A DNA stretch of 64,000 bases, from the NCBI GenBank assembly GCA_963971425.1, contig OZ020518.1:31564770-31628769 (forward strand), in the 5' to 3' direction. Under the pieces are notes generated by a model, which did not search any database, was not told where the DNA came from, and saw only the letters and a list, made by a program, of their open reading frames with translations. The translations under genes and the position numbers were made by a program. Below, one piece after another: positions 35,080 through 47,966 of this stretch. This stretch comes from Bryoerythrophyllum caledonicum (taxonomy: Eukaryota; Streptophyta; Bryopsida; Pottiales; Pottiaceae). Numbering within the stretch: position 1 is the first letter of the stretch; each line of letters opens with the position of its first letter.

Positions 35080-35815
35080 GATGAGCCTTGCACCCTAGTC
35101 TTACCACTAGGATTTGAAAATCTGTTGTTGAGGTTGTACCTGTTGGGGTTCTGAAAGCCATGACCATCACATGCTGAAGCTTTGTTGAGACTTAATTAGG
35201 GTGTTTGGAAAGAAGTTCCGTTGGACTTCATTTTACCGGTTGTACCAGCTTGAATCTCGACACGCTTTGTGTAGATGATACACCTTGCATGAAGGCCAAG
35301 AATCCTGTCGCATGTAAATAAATGTGTAACTAATTCCTAGCCAAGCGTCTTCTCTAGCATATTTGTTTGCTAGCTTCATTCCTTGACTGGCTGGGAGAGT
35401 CGGATCGTAGGATGCATATTATTACACCGTGCATGTCAGAACTCACGGTTTGAGGTTGAGCCGATACAGAGCCTGGATGTTGTTCAGCACATTCATGCAA
35501 GATTTTGTAATTTCCTGTCATGAATGCTTTTATGCCCGGTCAGTGCCTGATTTGTCCATGTTCACTTACAAACTCTGTAAGTCTAGCCGGTCAGACTGAT
35601 GAGCTCTACACATTTCTTGAAGCCTATGTATAGCATAAAAAATTCAGGTCATGAGTCCTGTCGGCCAAGTTTGTTTTAGTTGCTTGGCTATCCTCTAATG
35701 TGTGAGTTCTATGTAAGATCTTTTGACTTTGAGACAGGTCAAACTTGCAGTACTAAACTTCTATTCCAAAGAGATTTAATGCTAATCACGGTGTTTTAGG
35801 AAATTTCATTGGAAA

Positions 35816-37739
35816 CTTTCCATGCTCCACATGTGTCAACTGGAGCACCGTCAATGGTACATTCATTTAGTGCTTGACCCATCAGGAAAGTTGAAGACTC
35901 TCCAAAAAGAGCAAGCTAATACAACAAACAAGAACGATTGCGAAAAGAAGGATGATTTTGTCTTTGTAGTTGTGCTATCTGCCACTATAAGTGACAAAGA
36001 GTGGTACATCAATCCCGGTGCTTCTCAAAACATGACAAGAAATTGGAGTTAATTTTTAAATTATAAAAATCTGCACTAGGCGGTAAAGTTTATTTAGGTG
36101 ATGCCACTAGACTTGTCATCAGAGGGAAGGATAAGATCTCTTTCCAACCTCTAAACAACATTCAAAAGAAATGTGCATGACATCTTGTATGTTGAAGGAT
36201 TGACCAAGAATTTTCTCTGTGTTAATAAAATTACGGACCAAGGTTATGAAATAAGTTTCAAGGCTAACAGTGCATGTCTTATGGAACGAGACAACATTGT
36301 CATCAATGTTGTTAGACATTTTGATGTACCTTGGCAGTACATTGGATGAACCATTGATGATGAATGCACTAATCATATTTGACATGGCTAGTGTGTAAAA
36401 AGAAGATGGGAGTTAGACAATCCCTATTGGATAAGAAGAGCACTAAAGTTAGACAACTCCAAGTGGAAAACATGTGCAATAGAGTTAGATAGCTCCATGT
36501 TTAGAAAAAATGCATTGGAGTTAGACAACTCCATATTTGATGCAAGGAAGTCAGACAACTCTACATCTAGTGGCAAAGGTTGATCGCTTTGTCACCATTG
36601 ATGGAAAGTAACAAATTATCTTTAAAACTCGGAGATAGCTTGAGGAAGCAAATGGTCAGCGAACTAAATTAGAATTGAGAAGTGAAGCTAAAGTAAAAGG
36701 CATAGTCAAAGGAGACTATATAAGATAAGGTTGAGGGAGAGAAGGCATCTTATTATGGGCTCTTCTTTATAGGTTGGATGGTTAGCTAAGATTAAGCTCC
36801 AGAAGCTTGATTTGTTGTTATTGAATATTTTGAAGTAAATGAGTTTCTTAACTCAAAAGCTTTGTATTCTCTATATAATAAATTGTGAGAAGAAGTGGAT
36901 TTAGAAGAGTTTTTTATTGGTCTATCTCTGGGAGAAGTACGTAACAGGCATGGAGGCTTAAATGAGCTGAGAAGATCTTTGGATGAAGGCAAGAAGACTT
37001 CACTTATTACAAAGACAAAAAAAGACAATGGACAAGGTTGATTTTGGCATCAGTGATTTGGTCATCTCGGCATTTCCGGCTTGAAGAAGCTACAAGCAGA
37101 TGATATGGTTACTCATATGGACCGTAGCAAGCATGCAGAGTTAGAGTTTTGAAAAGGATGTGTTTATAGCAAACAATATCGTGATGCTTTTTCAATGATA
37201 GGTGGGACTCGTGAAACAAAATTCTTGGAATTGGTACATTCCAATGTAAATGGTCCAATGAAGACTACATCTTATGGAGGAGCAAAATACTTTGTTACTT
37301 TCATCGACGATTTTCAAAAAAGACTTTTGTTTATTTCATGAAGCAAAAGTTGGAAGTCTTGGAAAAGTTTAAGATTTTTGAGGCTCTAATTGGAAAAACA
37401 AATAGGCTTGGTGATTCAAAAATTTCATAGCAACAATGGTGGTGAATATGCATCCAAGGCTTTAAAGCAATTTTGAGAGGAGCGTGGCATTGAATGACGA
37501 ATGTCTACACCTTACACATTTCAACAAAATGGAGTTGCAAAATGCAAGAATTGGACATCATTTGAAAGTACAAGGTGCATGTTACAGCAAAAACGATTTT
37601 CTAATGCATTTTAGATAGAAGCCATCAACATGGCAAAATATGTCCTTAATTGAGCTCCAACTATAGCTATGGAAGGGAAAACACCTGAAGAAGTTTGGTT
37701 AGGCATGAAACCTTCACTTCAACATCTTCAAATATTTAG
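35816..37739 (+). mobile_element. Decayed Copia LTR retrotransposon, internal part, copy 2
   Basis: This is the duplicate of 10,540-12,463 with the same parts and the same decay, including the 36-bp tandem repeat (36,405-36,576). It is broken. Confidence 0.75.
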
Positions 37740-39795
37740 CTTGTCCAAACAAGTAGCCAACTTTATACACCTTCGAGATAGAACTCATTTGTATCAACTC
37801 AATTTATTATTTTGCCAACGTTTCCTGTCCACAACCCTGCACGCATGCACGGTGGCATAATTTAGCCAACGGCATCTTTTGCTGCTACATGGGTTTCAGT
37901 TGAGGATTCAAGGACATCCTCCTCTCTAACAACTACACCGTGTGCTCCACTCAGTCCCTGAGCTGCAATGACATGAGTTGTTTGGAGTGAAATCAAACAA
38001 TAATTGTGCCGGAGCCTTGCTTGTTAGGAGTGGAAGAGCATTGAGCAACAAGAAATTATAGTTAGTTAGGTATACAGTAGTTAGTACTTCAAGAGTATTT
38101 TTGGAATTTTTATGGCAGCATATGATGTAACTCTCACCGCGTGGTCCTCATGGCAGTGATGAAAGGCAAAATGCTGCTCTTGGCATACATGCTTGGCTCA
38201 TCCTTTAGTGCTTCTTGAAGCACCCATTGATGTGACAGGTTGAGAGCGTCCATGCCTTACATAATTAGGTGTATAAGGTGTAAAGAATTTAGGAGATGTG
38301 ACTCAATTACGATTTATTATTTTCCCCCACATACTTGCACAACATTATGAAAATTGAAATTTACACTCACATACTATTTTCTTGTTGGAGCTTGGATATG
38401 TTTTCCATCTTAGAAGAACCATGTATGATTTGCCAACCCAGGTATTTGTTAAATCCTTTAGAGCCTAGAGGTGTTTATGGAGGTAAGCAGATTTTCATTG
38501 AGTTTTTGATTTGATGCGAGCTCCCAAGAATTAGGAACCCAAGGAGTAGGAACTTTGAACAATGAGTCAAATTGTACAATATTGTAGCCAAGTCAAGTGG
38601 TGAGATTACTTGGAAAAATGGACTATATTTATTGCTTTTGCAAGTATGAGATTAAAAAAATGTATATGAAGTTGTCTAAAAATGCCATTTTTTAGGAGGT
38701 TGTTATGAAGTTAAATAGAATCTATCATGATTTTTTCTACAATCTTAAAAAATATGGTTTAGCTTTAGGATATGTTGTGGACTTTCCAAAAATATATAGT
38801 ATCATTTGTAGAAAATTTACTATGATGTTTAAACCACTATCTATGCTTTACTTTTACAGTAGATACATATGAACTTAAATACAAAATTGTAGAGGAACTC
38901 ACAAATTTGATAATTATTTTGCAATTTGACAAAAGGATATCAATCCAAGGCAAAAACTTAACTTTCCAAAATCTCTTGCATCCTCGACTTTTTTTCCTCC
39001 TTGGGTTGCGCTGAAGTTTCCACATAGAGTTTCTGGCAACCTATTCCCTTCAGCCCATTCCCGACAATCTATTCCCAACAGCCCTTTCTCGGCAATCTAT
39101 AGCACTGTTGAGACTATGTACTGATCGTGAGCAAAGCACAAGTTGTGAGCAGGTTGTGAGCACAACAAGGACTGTGGGCAAGGTTTCTTGGAGCTCCAAT
39201 GCTCTCTTGATTTCTTATATTGCTTCTAACAAAAGCTACCAAAAGAATAATTAAACTTCCTCAAAGGTGATTGAAAGACCATGTTCTTCTAAACAACCTC
39301 ACACATACACTCAATCTGCAAATGGCAATTCAAGAGCACCAAGCTTTCATACCATGTGATAAAATACGAGGGAAGTGTATTGCTGGAATAGAAGTATAAT
39401 GATGTGAATACAAATGAGCTCACCACCCAACCATGGAGGATTCAAGAAAACTAACCGCTTTGAATGATCCTCTCCCTTCAATTCTTATATAGCAAAAGTC
39501 CATGGTCTAGCAACATGGACTTTCTAATGCAAACACACTAACAATAAGTCCCACTATTGACATGTGGGTATTTGACTTATTAGTCCACATAACGGCTTGG
39601 TAGACTACGACAGTTGTGACGGCTTGGTAGACTATTCAACTATGTGTTGACTACCATTCAAGATATATGGCTACAAGTTGTCAATTGTCCATTACCACAT
39701 AATGTCTAATAGGAGTTATCCATGTATGTAAATATTATTTTAACACAAATTACCACAAATTTTCAAAGTAGAAAGTAGTTTTTGACATTTTCATG
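37740..39795 (-). mobile_element. Copia-type LTR element fragment, minus orientation, copy 2
   Basis: This is the duplicate of 12,464-14,519. The window therefore holds three copies of this 2-kb sequence, the third being inverted at 50,699-52,757. Confidence 0.7.
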
Positions 39796-42312
39796 AAACA
39801 CAAATCCTTCTACTACTACATTGTGTTGTATCAAAACCACCAGTACCCAAAACCACCAACTTTTGCTTCCTTGTTTGGCATGCCATCGGTGGACTTGATC
39901 CTTTATTCCTGTTGAGAATAGTGAAATGTAGCGGTTTTGAGTTAAGAGAAGGATAGGCTTGTTCCCTTTATGTCCTTGCTTCTAGGGGTGTTGGTGGATA
40001 TAAGGCATTTAATTGTAACTACTGTAAGGTACTATTGATATTAGCCACTACTTTGCATGCGGTTTAGAGTGAAGAAAGAGATGGCAAATTCCACAATATT
40101 TGCACAAATATTGGCTCTCTTTTCAAAATTCCTTGGTATAGGTATATAGGTAAGGTGGTTGAAAATTAATATGGACTACATCAATTTAGGTTTTGGAATC
40201 AAATAATTTGAATTATCTTCCAATTGCAAATGCAAATTCAAAATTGAAGTGACCTATAGGATAATGCATATACATGAATTAATGTAGAATTTTAGCTTTA
40301 GTTTGATGTGCATTGTATAATAAAGTAAATGGTACAGTAGTGGTAGGTAGGATTTTGACAAGTGTTGATTTGTATAGACAATTTAGTGTTAATGGATGTA
40401 CCACCACCATGACCATTACAACATTACTTATTATGTAAATATCAATTCATCCACAAAAAGATATCCATCTAAAGGTTGGTTCAATAAATCGACTATATTA
40501 TATCACTATACCAACATGTAGTGGTATTTTAATGATACCACTACCATTTCCAAATACTACTAACTTCTAATGAAAAAATCAATTTAATTACAAAAATTCA
40601 TCCATCAAGGACTTAAAGAGTAGGTTCCATGAAATATTCATACACATGGCTCAACCAAAGTCTTATTGCTGCATCATGCAAGGGACAAAGATAATATCAA
40701 ATATATCTTGATTTGTGGTTTTTTAGATCATTAAATCATTATTTTGCTAAGTGATGAATTTGATGACTTTTGAATTGCAACGATAATAATTTTACCGTTC
40801 CACATAACTTTATGGTATAAATTATTATTGAGTATCATCCTTTCATTATCATTTATAAAATTATGTCACTTTTATTTATGAAATTAGAATTCATTGCAAT
40901 AAATTTCATTAATCTCAAATAGTATTGAATACATTAACCAATAATGGTGCCAAATTTCATTTCTTGTAACCTTTGATAACTAAAACTTCAAGGTGCCGAA
41001 GTTGTTTCTCCTTCAATACCAATCATAAGAAAAGAGTTGTTGAATAATAAAATCTATATAATGATTTGTTAGTATATTGTCTCTAATATTTATCTATTAT
41101 TGTCTCTAATCTTTATCTATAATTGTCCCAACATAAATTCACTAAGATTCATATCCAAACCAAATTTATGAAACATTCACTTTCATCCAAGCATAGATTA
41201 AATTCATGACGACTTAACACCGAATCAATACTTATTTTATCACCAATTTATGGCTAATGCCCATATTTGGTATTTATTTACTATTATACTGTAGGTGAAG
41301 GACGACTTCATCACTTTAGTGCCAAATAATTAACAAGGATTTTGAGTGACATATCATCTTTACCATGGTCTAAACCAATTAAATTGTGATACATGACACT
41401 TTCTTCCAAAAAATGAATCTTATGGTAAAGTTGTCTTTCAACTACAGTATATACTGCCTGTTGTCCTTTGGAGGACACACTATTGTGCTTATGATTTAAG
41501 TTTTATGGACATAGACAATGGAGGAATAAATAATTAGTTCACAAAATCATTTGAGTGTTGTTTGCTTGGGTTTTGGATATGAAGAAATTTGTATGTTAAT
41601 GATGGGTCATAAAATAATCTTCATTTTAAAAATTGTAGTAATTTCAATACTGGGAATAAAATCTTCAAAACTTTGCAATCCTCGTGAAAACTATCTTCCT
41701 ACATGGGAGAAGATTTTTTCATTAAAAGCTGTAATTAAAATAACTAATATTTCTTAAGTTGGTGGTAATAGACTCTCCAACCATATTGTGAAGAACGGGG
41801 TATGTGTAGGAGGCAACGTGCACCATGGGCGCAAGTCTCGCTGGCCCATTTTGACAAGGCTTATGTGCTTGTCGGGTTCGTCGCCCCATAGTGAGGAGCA
41901 GTCGGACGAGAAACTCAGCCGATAGTGAAACTGTGGTGGGCCTCTCATCATAGTCATCTTTTCAAAACGTCTGCATGGACTAACCGTCAAAGCATCCCGC
42001 AGTTGTGAAGCCACGGAGGGCTCAGTGAGGCAAGTTGTCATCTTATAAGTTAAGCTCCCTCCGAATGCTTTCTACATCCGAATCCTCTCTCGATCTCGCC
42101 CGCTTCAGTTTACTTGCATTAGTTTGTATGCTGCATCAGATTGCTGCTTTGTCTCTCTCTTGCGTCTCCTGGCTTCTGTTTCCTGCTTCCGCTAGCTTCC
42201 GCTTCCGTGATTGTGAGGCCGCTGAACTCTTGCCAGCCCGCGTGGTCCTTAATTTTGGTTGAGAGGGATTATGAGTGGAAGACTATAATAGGCCGGTGTT
42301 GTCTACGCAGAG

Positions 42313-42885
42313 ATGAATTCCAGATTTGCCATTGATATTGCGTTGGAGCCCTTGAAATGCCCGATCAATTGTCGTACATTGCCATCACTTGACGACAGCG
42401 AGGGCGAGGGCAAGGGCGAGCAGCCCCGTGTCGCGGCGCTGTGTCAGGGTTTGGGGAAGCGCGACGCTGGAGACGAATGTTCGCATGACGCGTCGGAGAG
42501 CGAAGATGTACGTTTGAGAGGCGTCTCGTCGGGTACAGACGAATCTCAAGCGGAGGTTACAGGAGAGTGCCCTTGCCACGAAACCAACGCATATTATGCT
42601 GGCACATATTGGTCGACTGACCCCGTGGAAGAAGATAATCTCATGAGTAAACTAGCTCCGTTCATCAAGCAACAGATGGAAGACGCAGTTAAGTCTACCG
42701 TTCTTCCTTTGATCTCGGTTCTGCGCAGCCGGGAGGTGGACGAGCAGAGGCATCGAAAGAAGATGCTGGCCCTAGAGAAACAGAAGCTGGCCCTGAAGCG
42801 GGAGAAATTGCTCTCCAAACGCCGCGGTGTTCGGCGATCCAGAACAGCGAGTCGGAGGAATCTCGTGGTGCCCCAAAAGGTCTAA
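42313..42885 (+). CDS. Gene C copy 2, unrecognised 190-aa protein
   Basis: The frame is identical to the copy at 17,037-17,609 as far as I can see: acidic first half, amphipathic middle, charged helix and Arg-rich tail. The frame is intact in both copies. Confidence 0.6.
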   Translation: MNSRFAIDIALEPLKCPINCRTLPSLDDSEGEGKGEQPRVAALCQGLGKRDAGDECSHDASESEDVRLRGVSSGTDESQAEVTGECPCHETNAYYAGTYWSTDPVEEDNLMSKLAPFIKQQMEDAVKSTVLPLISVLRSREVDEQRHRKKMLALEKQKLALKREKLLSKRRGVRRSRTASRRNLVVPQKV

Positions 42886-43418
42886 TGCAGCTAGTTTAGT
42901 GTGGTGCCAGTGTTCTTGTCGAAATCAATCAGCCACCTAGTCTTGGTTGTTTCAGTATTCTCTGTGGCTTCTGTCGTAGTCGGTCCACGCTAATTTGGGT
43001 AGATTAGTCTGTTATGGTCGGTATTTTGGCAATGTGGAGACTCCAGTTCCAGTCTAGACTAATGTAGTGTTACTTCTTTGTCAATTGTAGTGTACTTCTC
43101 GTTGAAATGCTCAATATAACATATCTAACACATAAACCAAATATTTTGATAACCTAAATCGTATATCGTCTAATGTACCCGAACACTCACACGAAGATGA
43201 GAGCGTCGACGCGCAATAGAGATTTATATTGCACGTCAAAGGTGCACTGTAGATGTGGTCAGGATGAATAGACTTCATGGAAGTCGTCACGTAGACAAGT
43301 TCGTCATGACCCGTCAACATCCCCCTGCACTTGGAGACTTCGATGATGAGAAGATCCGATCAATGGTCGAGGAAATTGAATAGGAGACACACACAGAGAG
43401 AAAGCGGCAGGGCCAAGG

Positions 43419-43904
43419 ATGGTCGACAGATGGCAGGAGCCGGAGATGTCGACGGTAAGTAACCAAGTTGGGTTGGTAAACGTGTGTACGATTAGGGTTG
43501 AAGAATAAATACTGATAGGAGAGGGTTTGCAGGCTTGTGTGATTTGGTTTGGCTTGTGGGCAGCATTGACGGTGTTGCACTGTATGTTGGATGCGCTATT
43601 GACCGTGGTTTCAGTCTGGGTTCATGTAGACGACAACTTCAACCACGAGAATAGCAACGTGGGAGAATCCATGATTCCCAATGGAGAGGTTGAGTCGTCG
43701 GAGATTAAGAGAGAAGGCATGTGCTACGCTGTCCGTAGGTGGCGAAGGCCAAGAATCTACAACAGTTGGCCGGAACGTGACGTGCGAGTAATAGGGTTCA
43801 AAGGAGCCATCTTTACGAGCTTCAAATTGTTGAAAGAAGCTGAGAGGTTTGCCTACGAGGTTGAGAGGTTATGTGTTTTGTTTCCTAAAACTCTAATATA
43901 CTAA
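43419..43904 (+). CDS. Antisense spliced frame with hybrid-binding (Cauli_VI) domain, copy 2
   Basis: The exons are 43,419-43,454 and 43,533-43,904, the same as the copy at 18,143-18,628, with the frame and splice sites kept in both. It sits between the pol end and the 3' LTR of the reverse Copia element. Confidence 0.6.
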
Positions 43905-45609
43905 TATGTTGAATTCCGGTTTCATCCTTGAGCTTCGTGAATCTATGTTTGTCCAAGGGTTTTGTTAGTATGTCTGCAAGTTGTTTGCCAGTTGGGATGT
44001 AAAAGAGGTCCACAACACCAGTGAGTACATTTTTTTCTTACGTAGTGTAGCCATATCTCCATGTGTTTAGATCTGTCATGTCATACCGGGTTGTGTGCTG
44101 ATTTGATGGTACTTTGATTGTCACATAATAGTGATATAGAATCAACCTCTTGTCCATGAATGCGAGACATCAATGTGCAAATCCAAATGGCTTCTCGTAT
44201 ACCTTCACCTAATGCTCTTGATTCAACACCAATTGATGATACAACCACGGTGTCTTGTTTCTTTTTATGCCCATGAAATTGGTCCACCTGCTGACTTATA
44301 CAACCATCCTGGGATTGATTTCAAGTCAATGATACATTTAGCCCAGTCTAAGTCTGTGTAGCCGATCACTGTAGTGTTGTTGTTTTTGTAATAGGAAATG
44401 CCAAATTCTATTGTGCCTTTGATGTAGCGATTAACTTGATTTGCCGCCTGTAAGTGTGGGATTCGTGGGTTGTGCATGAAGCGGCTAAGGGTCCCTACGG
44501 CAAATAATATCTCAGGTCTGGTATTTACTAGATAGATTAACATCCCAACTATTTTTTGAAAGTTTTAATGTCTACCATTGGAAACTCTTCCTCGTGTCCA
44601 AGTTTGATGCCTTCAGCCATGGGAATATGGATGGCAGAGGCTCTTTGCATCATGAAGATCCCAATTGGTTTCCAAATAAATTCCACTCCTAAGTAGAAGT
44701 GGATGTTTCTAAGGTCTGTCATTTCAAACCGATTCATGAGTTGGATTTTGATCCATGCCATTTTCCGTAAGTTTGAGCATGTCAGTAGAAGATCATCTAC
44801 GTAGAAAATCAATAATACAACCCTCCCAGAATCTCGCAGGCAGTAGAGACTATAGTCAGCTTCAATTCGAGAGAGATCATGGGCATCTAGATTGTCATTG
44901 ATTTTCTCAAACCATGCTCGAGGAGCTTGCTTGAGACCACACAAAGATTTTCTAAGTTTACAAACTAGATCTTGATTGGATGGGGTGTGAAAGCCTTCAA
45001 GTATCTCCGTGTAAACCACCTCTTGTAAGTCTCCATTAAGGAAAGCGGATCGTATGTTGAAGTGAAGGATAGGCCAACCATTAGTTGTGGCTAGTGATAG
45101 AATCGAGCGAACTGTCTTGGATTTGGCGACATGTACAAATACCTCGTCAAAATCAAGATCCTCGGTTTGTTAAAACCCGCGGCTACCAAGTTGCGCTTTG
45201 TACTTGTCGGGTTGTCCATGTGCTCCGAGTTTGGTTTATAGATCCATTTGGCGGTGACAACATGAGTGTCAAGAGGAAGAGTATAGAAATCCGATGTGTG
45301 GTTCTTGATGATGGAGTCTTGTTTCTATTTCATTGCTTGACGCCATTGTGGATGTTGGGTGGCTTCTGTATTTGTTACTAGATTCTGAAGGTTCATCCAT
45401 GATTCCAAAAAACAATCTAGCGCAAGTGGTTGGGTTCGAGAGGGCAATTGGTGGAGTGCAGAGAATGTAACACTATTTTGGAGGCGTGTAGATGGGGCAC
45501 ATGTGCATGAGGGAGAATGTTGGTCGCTGGGTAGATGGACGAGGAGATTGACGGTAGCACAACTAGAGGTTCTAGTTGAACATGTGTCGGGGACAAGTAT
45601 GGGATCCAA

Positions 45610-45705
45610 ACTAAGATATGGGCTAAGCTGTAGGCTGAGATGTGGGATGAGCTGTAGGCTGAGATGTGGGTTGCGATGTGGACTAAGGTGTATTATGTTG
45701 ACCAG
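45610..45705. repeat. Short tandem repeat in the Copia linker region
   Basis: Units of GAGCTGTAGGCTGAGATGTG and variants repeat about three to four times. In the Copia sense this would encode a Pro/Thr/Ser/Gln-rich linker repeat. Confidence 0.6.
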
Positions 45706-45914
45706 TTGACGCTAGTGGTACAGCTAGTGAGGCGTCGTGGAGCGCCAAGTCAGGGATCATGGGATGTTGATCTGACAACTTAGATGGATTCGGCGGAATG
45801 CCAGTTGTCTAACACCTTGGCGGAACTCCAGTTACTATCTTAAGTTTGAATATGCTAGATTCATCGAACTTGACGTTTCTGGAAATCACGAGTTTGTACT
45901 TCAATAGGATCCAG

Positions 45915-46230
45915 TGTTAGGGACATGACCTTTGGAACCTTCTAGTTCCTTTTACTTTAAATTAGGTTTTTACTTTAGAAATCCTTTTACTTTGCTTTTA
46001 CTTTAGGAATCCTTTTACTTTAGATTAGGTTATATATAGGGTTCGAGGCTGAAGAAATCCTCAATCTCAACAACGCATCTATTGGAGCCATTGCTCATCC
46101 CTCTTGTTGTTCGTGTGCTCATCTTATTAATCCAAATTCATATAAGTTCGAGTTCATATCAGTTTCCGATCTTCTAGTTCTTTAGGGTTCTAGTTCTTGT
46201 CAGGTATTCTTGTATCCTATGTCCGTGACA
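45915..46230 (+). repeat. Probable 5' LTR of the Gypsy element
   Basis: It starts TGTTAGGGACATG and ends ATGTCCGTGACA, an imperfect inverted repeat with the TG...CA ends expected of an LTR. A TATATA box-like string lies near 46,029. A tRNA-Met-like primer string (TATCAGAG) follows only about 25 bp later, so the 3' edge could lie slightly further right. Confidence 0.6.
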
Positions 46231-47701
46231 GTTTGTCGAGACTGACCTCACTTGAGTATCAGAGTTAGGACCCTTCTTGAAGTTGCGGTTTATCCCCTCT
46301 TTTTTGAAGGTGTACTAGCAATTATAGAGGTTGCGGTTTACCCCCTTTTAATCTGATATCTCCATTTGTCACAACATTTGAGTCTTGTTCTTCTTGTGAG
46401 AGCAGCGGACAATCCCTCCTTGAACGTTTGAAGGTTTAGAGGTTGCAATTTATCCTCCACTGAGCCAAAATTTTATTTTCGGATATTCTCGTCTTTTATA
46501 GTATGGCTGGGACTCAGGACTATATTAAGCCTAAATCCGCCGAGGCTAAGTTAGAGGCTATCCTTAATGCTATCAACACGTTATCGGTCCAGACCACAAC
46601 GATTGAAGGAGTCATTGGTGGTATCAATCTCCCGCGAACCTGGAGGGAGGAACTCTGTCTGTGATTCGACAAGATGCACCACCACAACGGAAAGAACCTC
46701 GTGTAAGCCTGCCTGAGAAATTCGATGGCATGCGCTCCAAGTTTCAAGGGTTTGTCAATCAAATTCGGTTGATAATTGCCTTGCAATTGGAGCGCTATCC
46801 AACATAAGAATCACGAGTCGGATTGATTGAGACGTTGCTTACGGGACAAGCTTTATCATGGTTTGCTTCCTTATTTGAGAAAGGTTCATCCATCATGAAC
46901 AACTTTGACACTTTTTTGGAGGCCTTTACGGAAGCATTTGGGAATCATGACAAGGCTCGTTGGGCAACACCAAAGATTTGGTCTCTAGAGCAAGAGACAC
47001 GTTCTGCATCGACTTACGCCTCAAACTTTAGACAACTTCGTGTGACATGACTTTGGAAAAAGCAGTATATAAGAGCCAATTTTATTGGGGCTTGAAGGAT
47101 ACTGTGAAGGATTTGTTGTTGTCATTCCCCGACCTGCAAACGCTCAATGAGGCAACTAGTCAACTGGTTAAGTGCGACAACCGACTCTTTCAACGTCATC
47201 AGGACCAAAGCTCATGGACTTTATTAAGAGAGCTGACGATCCGATAGACCTAATCCATGTCAGCGAGCAGTCCGAGTTTTCATTTGAAGATTGGAGATAT
47301 GCAAATCGATGCAATACATGTCAAACATCTTACTCCGCAAGAGAAGAAGCGTCGGATAGAAAAAAGACTATGCTTGTATTGTGGCGAAGGAGGTCACAGA
47401 GTCCCCAATTGCCTGAAAAAGCCGAATCAACGTATTATCAAGACCAAAGCTTCAATAGTCTAGGATAACAAAAATGCCCAGCTACAATAGGAACCACGCG
47501 GTTGGACAGTTCAATTTTACAACAACATTTAGGTTCCTCTCTTTCCGCTCAACCTGCACCTTGTTTTACAATTCCATTGACTTTAGGTCTTCAAAAACTT
47601 TAAATCACTATTTTGTTAGATTCAAGAGCATGTGCTTATTTTCTAGATGATGAATTTGTCAAGAGTCACGAATTCCCTCTAGTTCAAAACAAGGTTGTTC
47701 C

Positions 47702-47966
47702 GCCGTCCGTCCGTCCGGTAGTGTCCGTCTGTCCGGCTGTCTGTCCGATAGAGGCTGTTGTCCGTCCGATAGAGGCTGTTGTCCGTCCGATAGAGAATAT
47801 TCTAGAATATTCGGGTATATTCAGGTATATTTGGATATATTCCTATAGATTTTAGGCATATTCTCTAGAATATTCTAGGCATATGTCCAATAAGGGTGTT
47901 GTCCGTCCTGTCCGACTGTCCAACTATCCGTCCGTCCGCTGTCTTTGGGCCCCTGTCCGTCTATGT
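47702..47966. repeat. GTCCGTCC-rich minisatellite inside the Gypsy element
   Basis: Tetranucleotide-like GTCC/GTCCGTCC runs frame three units of a 21-bp repeat (TCCGTCCGATAGAGGCTGTTG, the last one partial), then an AT-rich patch with AGAATATTCT palindromes, then more GTCC runs. It lies between protease and reverse transcriptase, where Gypsy elements do not normally have such sequence. Confidence 0.75.

Larger units (their letters stand above)
25268..44858 (+). repeat. Segmental duplication, copy 2
   Basis: This is the second copy of the block at 1-19,582, in the same orientation and with no N run at the join. Unlike copy 1 it shows the promoter side and first exon of gene A, because the sequence left of 25,268 is visible. 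At 44,858 it continues into more of the same Copia element, where copy 1 switches to unrelated sequence. That makes copy 2 the more intact arrangement at this edge. Confidence 0.95.
43111..45912 (-). mobile_element. Copia element, 3' two-thirds of pol, minus orientation, copy 2
   Basis: It is the same element as 17,835-19,582 but continues further. It adds the reverse transcriptase palm and fingers (KSLCGLKQAPRAWFEKI, near 44,900-44,950), the segment before RT (QWRQAMK, near 45,330) and the linker after integrase (a YKLVISRNVKFDE-type stretch near 45,880). It ends at 45,912, next to the Gypsy LTR, with integrase and gag not seen beyond. The 3' LTR begins at 43,319. It has a modest number of breaks. 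Confidence 0.8.
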
